From positions 15,420,001 to 15,484,000 of the forward strand of contig NC_134368.1 of the NCBI RefSeq assembly GCF_035582795.1: a DNA stretch of 64,000 nucleotides, given 5' to 3'. The position numbers and the translations under genes are program-made. Below are positions 62,762 through 64,000 of the stretch, piece after piece. The stretch is from Mycteria americana (Eukaryota > Chordata > Aves > Ciconiiformes > Ciconiidae). The stretch's first letter is position 1. Each line of letters opens with the position of its first letter. The notes below the pieces were generated by a model. That model saw only the letters and a program-made list of their open reading frames with translations. It did no database searches and was not told the DNA's origin.

Positions 62762-64000
62762 CTTTCAAAAAAGGACTGTCATGCACTCAGAAGTCAGGAA
62801 ATCCAGTCTTCAATTTCAGTCCGTCATCAAAATCCTATTTACAAAAGCACTGAGAACTTGGTTATTTCCTCCCTGCCTCAACTCCACATCAGGAGCTAAG
62901 ACAACCTTTCAGCTGTTGCTGATGGCAGATGTCATAACCTGTTGTACAGTCATATTTGTATTAGTAGGTTTATCATAGAAGATAGGACCATATGCTGTCT
63001 AAGAACAGTGAGCTCTTCCAGTAAGCCCCATAGCACTTTTCTTCTCCTCTTTACCATAATGGCCATAAGAAATAAACAATTCACCTGGAAATTCTGGTAA
63101 AGTTTGTGCTGCCATTCAACATACCACCAGGCTTTGTAATTGAAAGTAAGGATAGTTGATACAAGTTTCTGATTTTTTTTTTTAAATTTATGTAATAAAA
63201 TTGTGTTATGGCTTCATAGGAGTTAGAAAAGCGCTGCTACATCCAGGATGCTGAACCTGTTACTTGTGCTTCATTTCATTTTATAGGGCTTCAGTGTTGC
63301 ACAGCATTTCGGAAACTAAAGCATTTTAGACCAACAGCTGAAATGAATATGTTCTGAGAGTAAACTAAGGCAATGCCTTTAGTCTGTACATTACCTGAAA
63401 TGAGAAGTCTAGATTTTGCACTGTGTTTAGTCTGATCTAGGTAATTTTAATTCTAAGATCTAGTGACACTCCTTTCACCCCAAATACTAAGGCTGCTAAC
63501 AGTAATTGTTAGAAGAGTAATGCCTGCTACAATAGACAAAAATTGTGTAACAGTAAAAATGGAAAAATGACTGTTTCAGTCTCTCAAGATTTTTCATGAC
63601 CTTATCAACTCTCTGTTTGTCCTAAGTGAGGGTTGGTTGGTATGGTTCCACCTCTTTGCTAATGAGCAAAAGGAGTTTGTTTGTTTTGTGACTGTTGCAA
63701 CAAAATACCTCATTTCAATTAGAAAGTCACATTCAACTAACACTGCCTAATAGATTTTCAGCTACATGCCTTGCGTATACTATATGTTTGTAATGTAAAA
63801 CAGTCAGTACTATTATTTTTTAAGCAACAACTGTGTTTTCAGTTTAATGGAAAGGGAAATCTTAAAAGTGAAAGTATTTGTCCTTTGTACTTCAGTGGAT
63901 ATTTTTCTGTTGACTATTTTCAAACCAGATTACTTCAGTCAGCTCTTACAATTGCATGTACATCCTCTGCCTCGGAGTGCGCACTCTGAACTGGGTGGAG

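Larger units (their letters stand above)
45368..64000 (+). other. STX18: STX18 intron 1 (partial)
   Basis: Everything after the exon 1 donor is interpreted as first-intron sequence. I looked for the next coding segment, which in the family should encode a peptide like ISHIGKLRDFLLEHRKDYI, and found nothing matching to the end of the window. It contains a CR1 copy, a pyrimidine-rich tract and several T-rich and GTTT-type simple repeats. A GC-richer patch at about 56290-56480 is unidentified. No nested gene is recognised; the longest frames (for example 136 codons on the minus strand at 53748-54158) lack motifs. Confidence 0.75.

Noticed and set aside
45368-64000. STX18 exon 2
   Set aside because: Searched for codons of an ISHIGKLRDFLLEHRKDYI-like peptide and found no match.
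1-64000. CRISPR arrays, prokaryotic operons, tRNA/rRNA genes, endogenous retrovirus genes
   Set aside because: No spaced direct-repeat arrays, ribosome-binding-site gene strings, cloverleaf-type genes or retroviral protein motifs were recognised.

Overview
The window looks like vertebrate, almost certainly bird, nuclear DNA. Three insertions have the features of avian CR1 (Chicken Repeat 1) LINEs: 5'-truncated copies of the reverse-transcriptase C-terminus ending in short ATTCTATG-type tail repeats. Repeat density is otherwise low, non-coding DNA is AT-rich, and there are two isolated GC/CpG-rich patches. There are no bacterial-style operons. Nearly all open frames of 60-160 codons are chance frames in non-coding DNA or frames inside repeats.

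The one protein-coding gene I can identify is STX18 (syntaxin 18, the ER Qa-SNARE). Its first coding exon is at 45206-45367 on the + strand, inside a CpG island of about 1 kb (roughly 44790-45830). From 45368 to the end I read the window as the start of a long first intron. I found no exon 2. This intron holds an old CR1 copy, simple repeats and AT-rich sequence.

Positions 1-44790 are a gene-poor upstream domain. In the human genome the DNA upstream of STX18 leads to MSX1 and carries the divergent lncRNA STX18-AS1, so by inferred synteny this stretch is the STX18-MSX1 regulatory interval. It contains two clear CR1 copies (4967-5496 minus, 14772-15548 plus) and older decayed repeats: an L2-like LINE, MIR-like SINE pieces, CR1/L3 tails, and a family marked by a 'TTGACTTCAATGGGA'-like core. 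It also has an isolated CpG-rich patch at 29570-29790 and several stretches that read like conserved non-coding elements.

The most interesting signal is at 29960-30131, just right of the isolated CpG patch. A regulatory-looking module is present twice in tandem, about 121 bp apart. Each copy joins a CTGTCA + TAATTA composite (TALE plus homeodomain type) to a GTCAAAGG site (TCF/LEF type) at nearly the same spacing. Several splice-site-bounded candidate exons upstream of STX18, three on the minus strand and two on the plus strand, suggest unannotated non-coding transcripts. They are predictions from motifs only.
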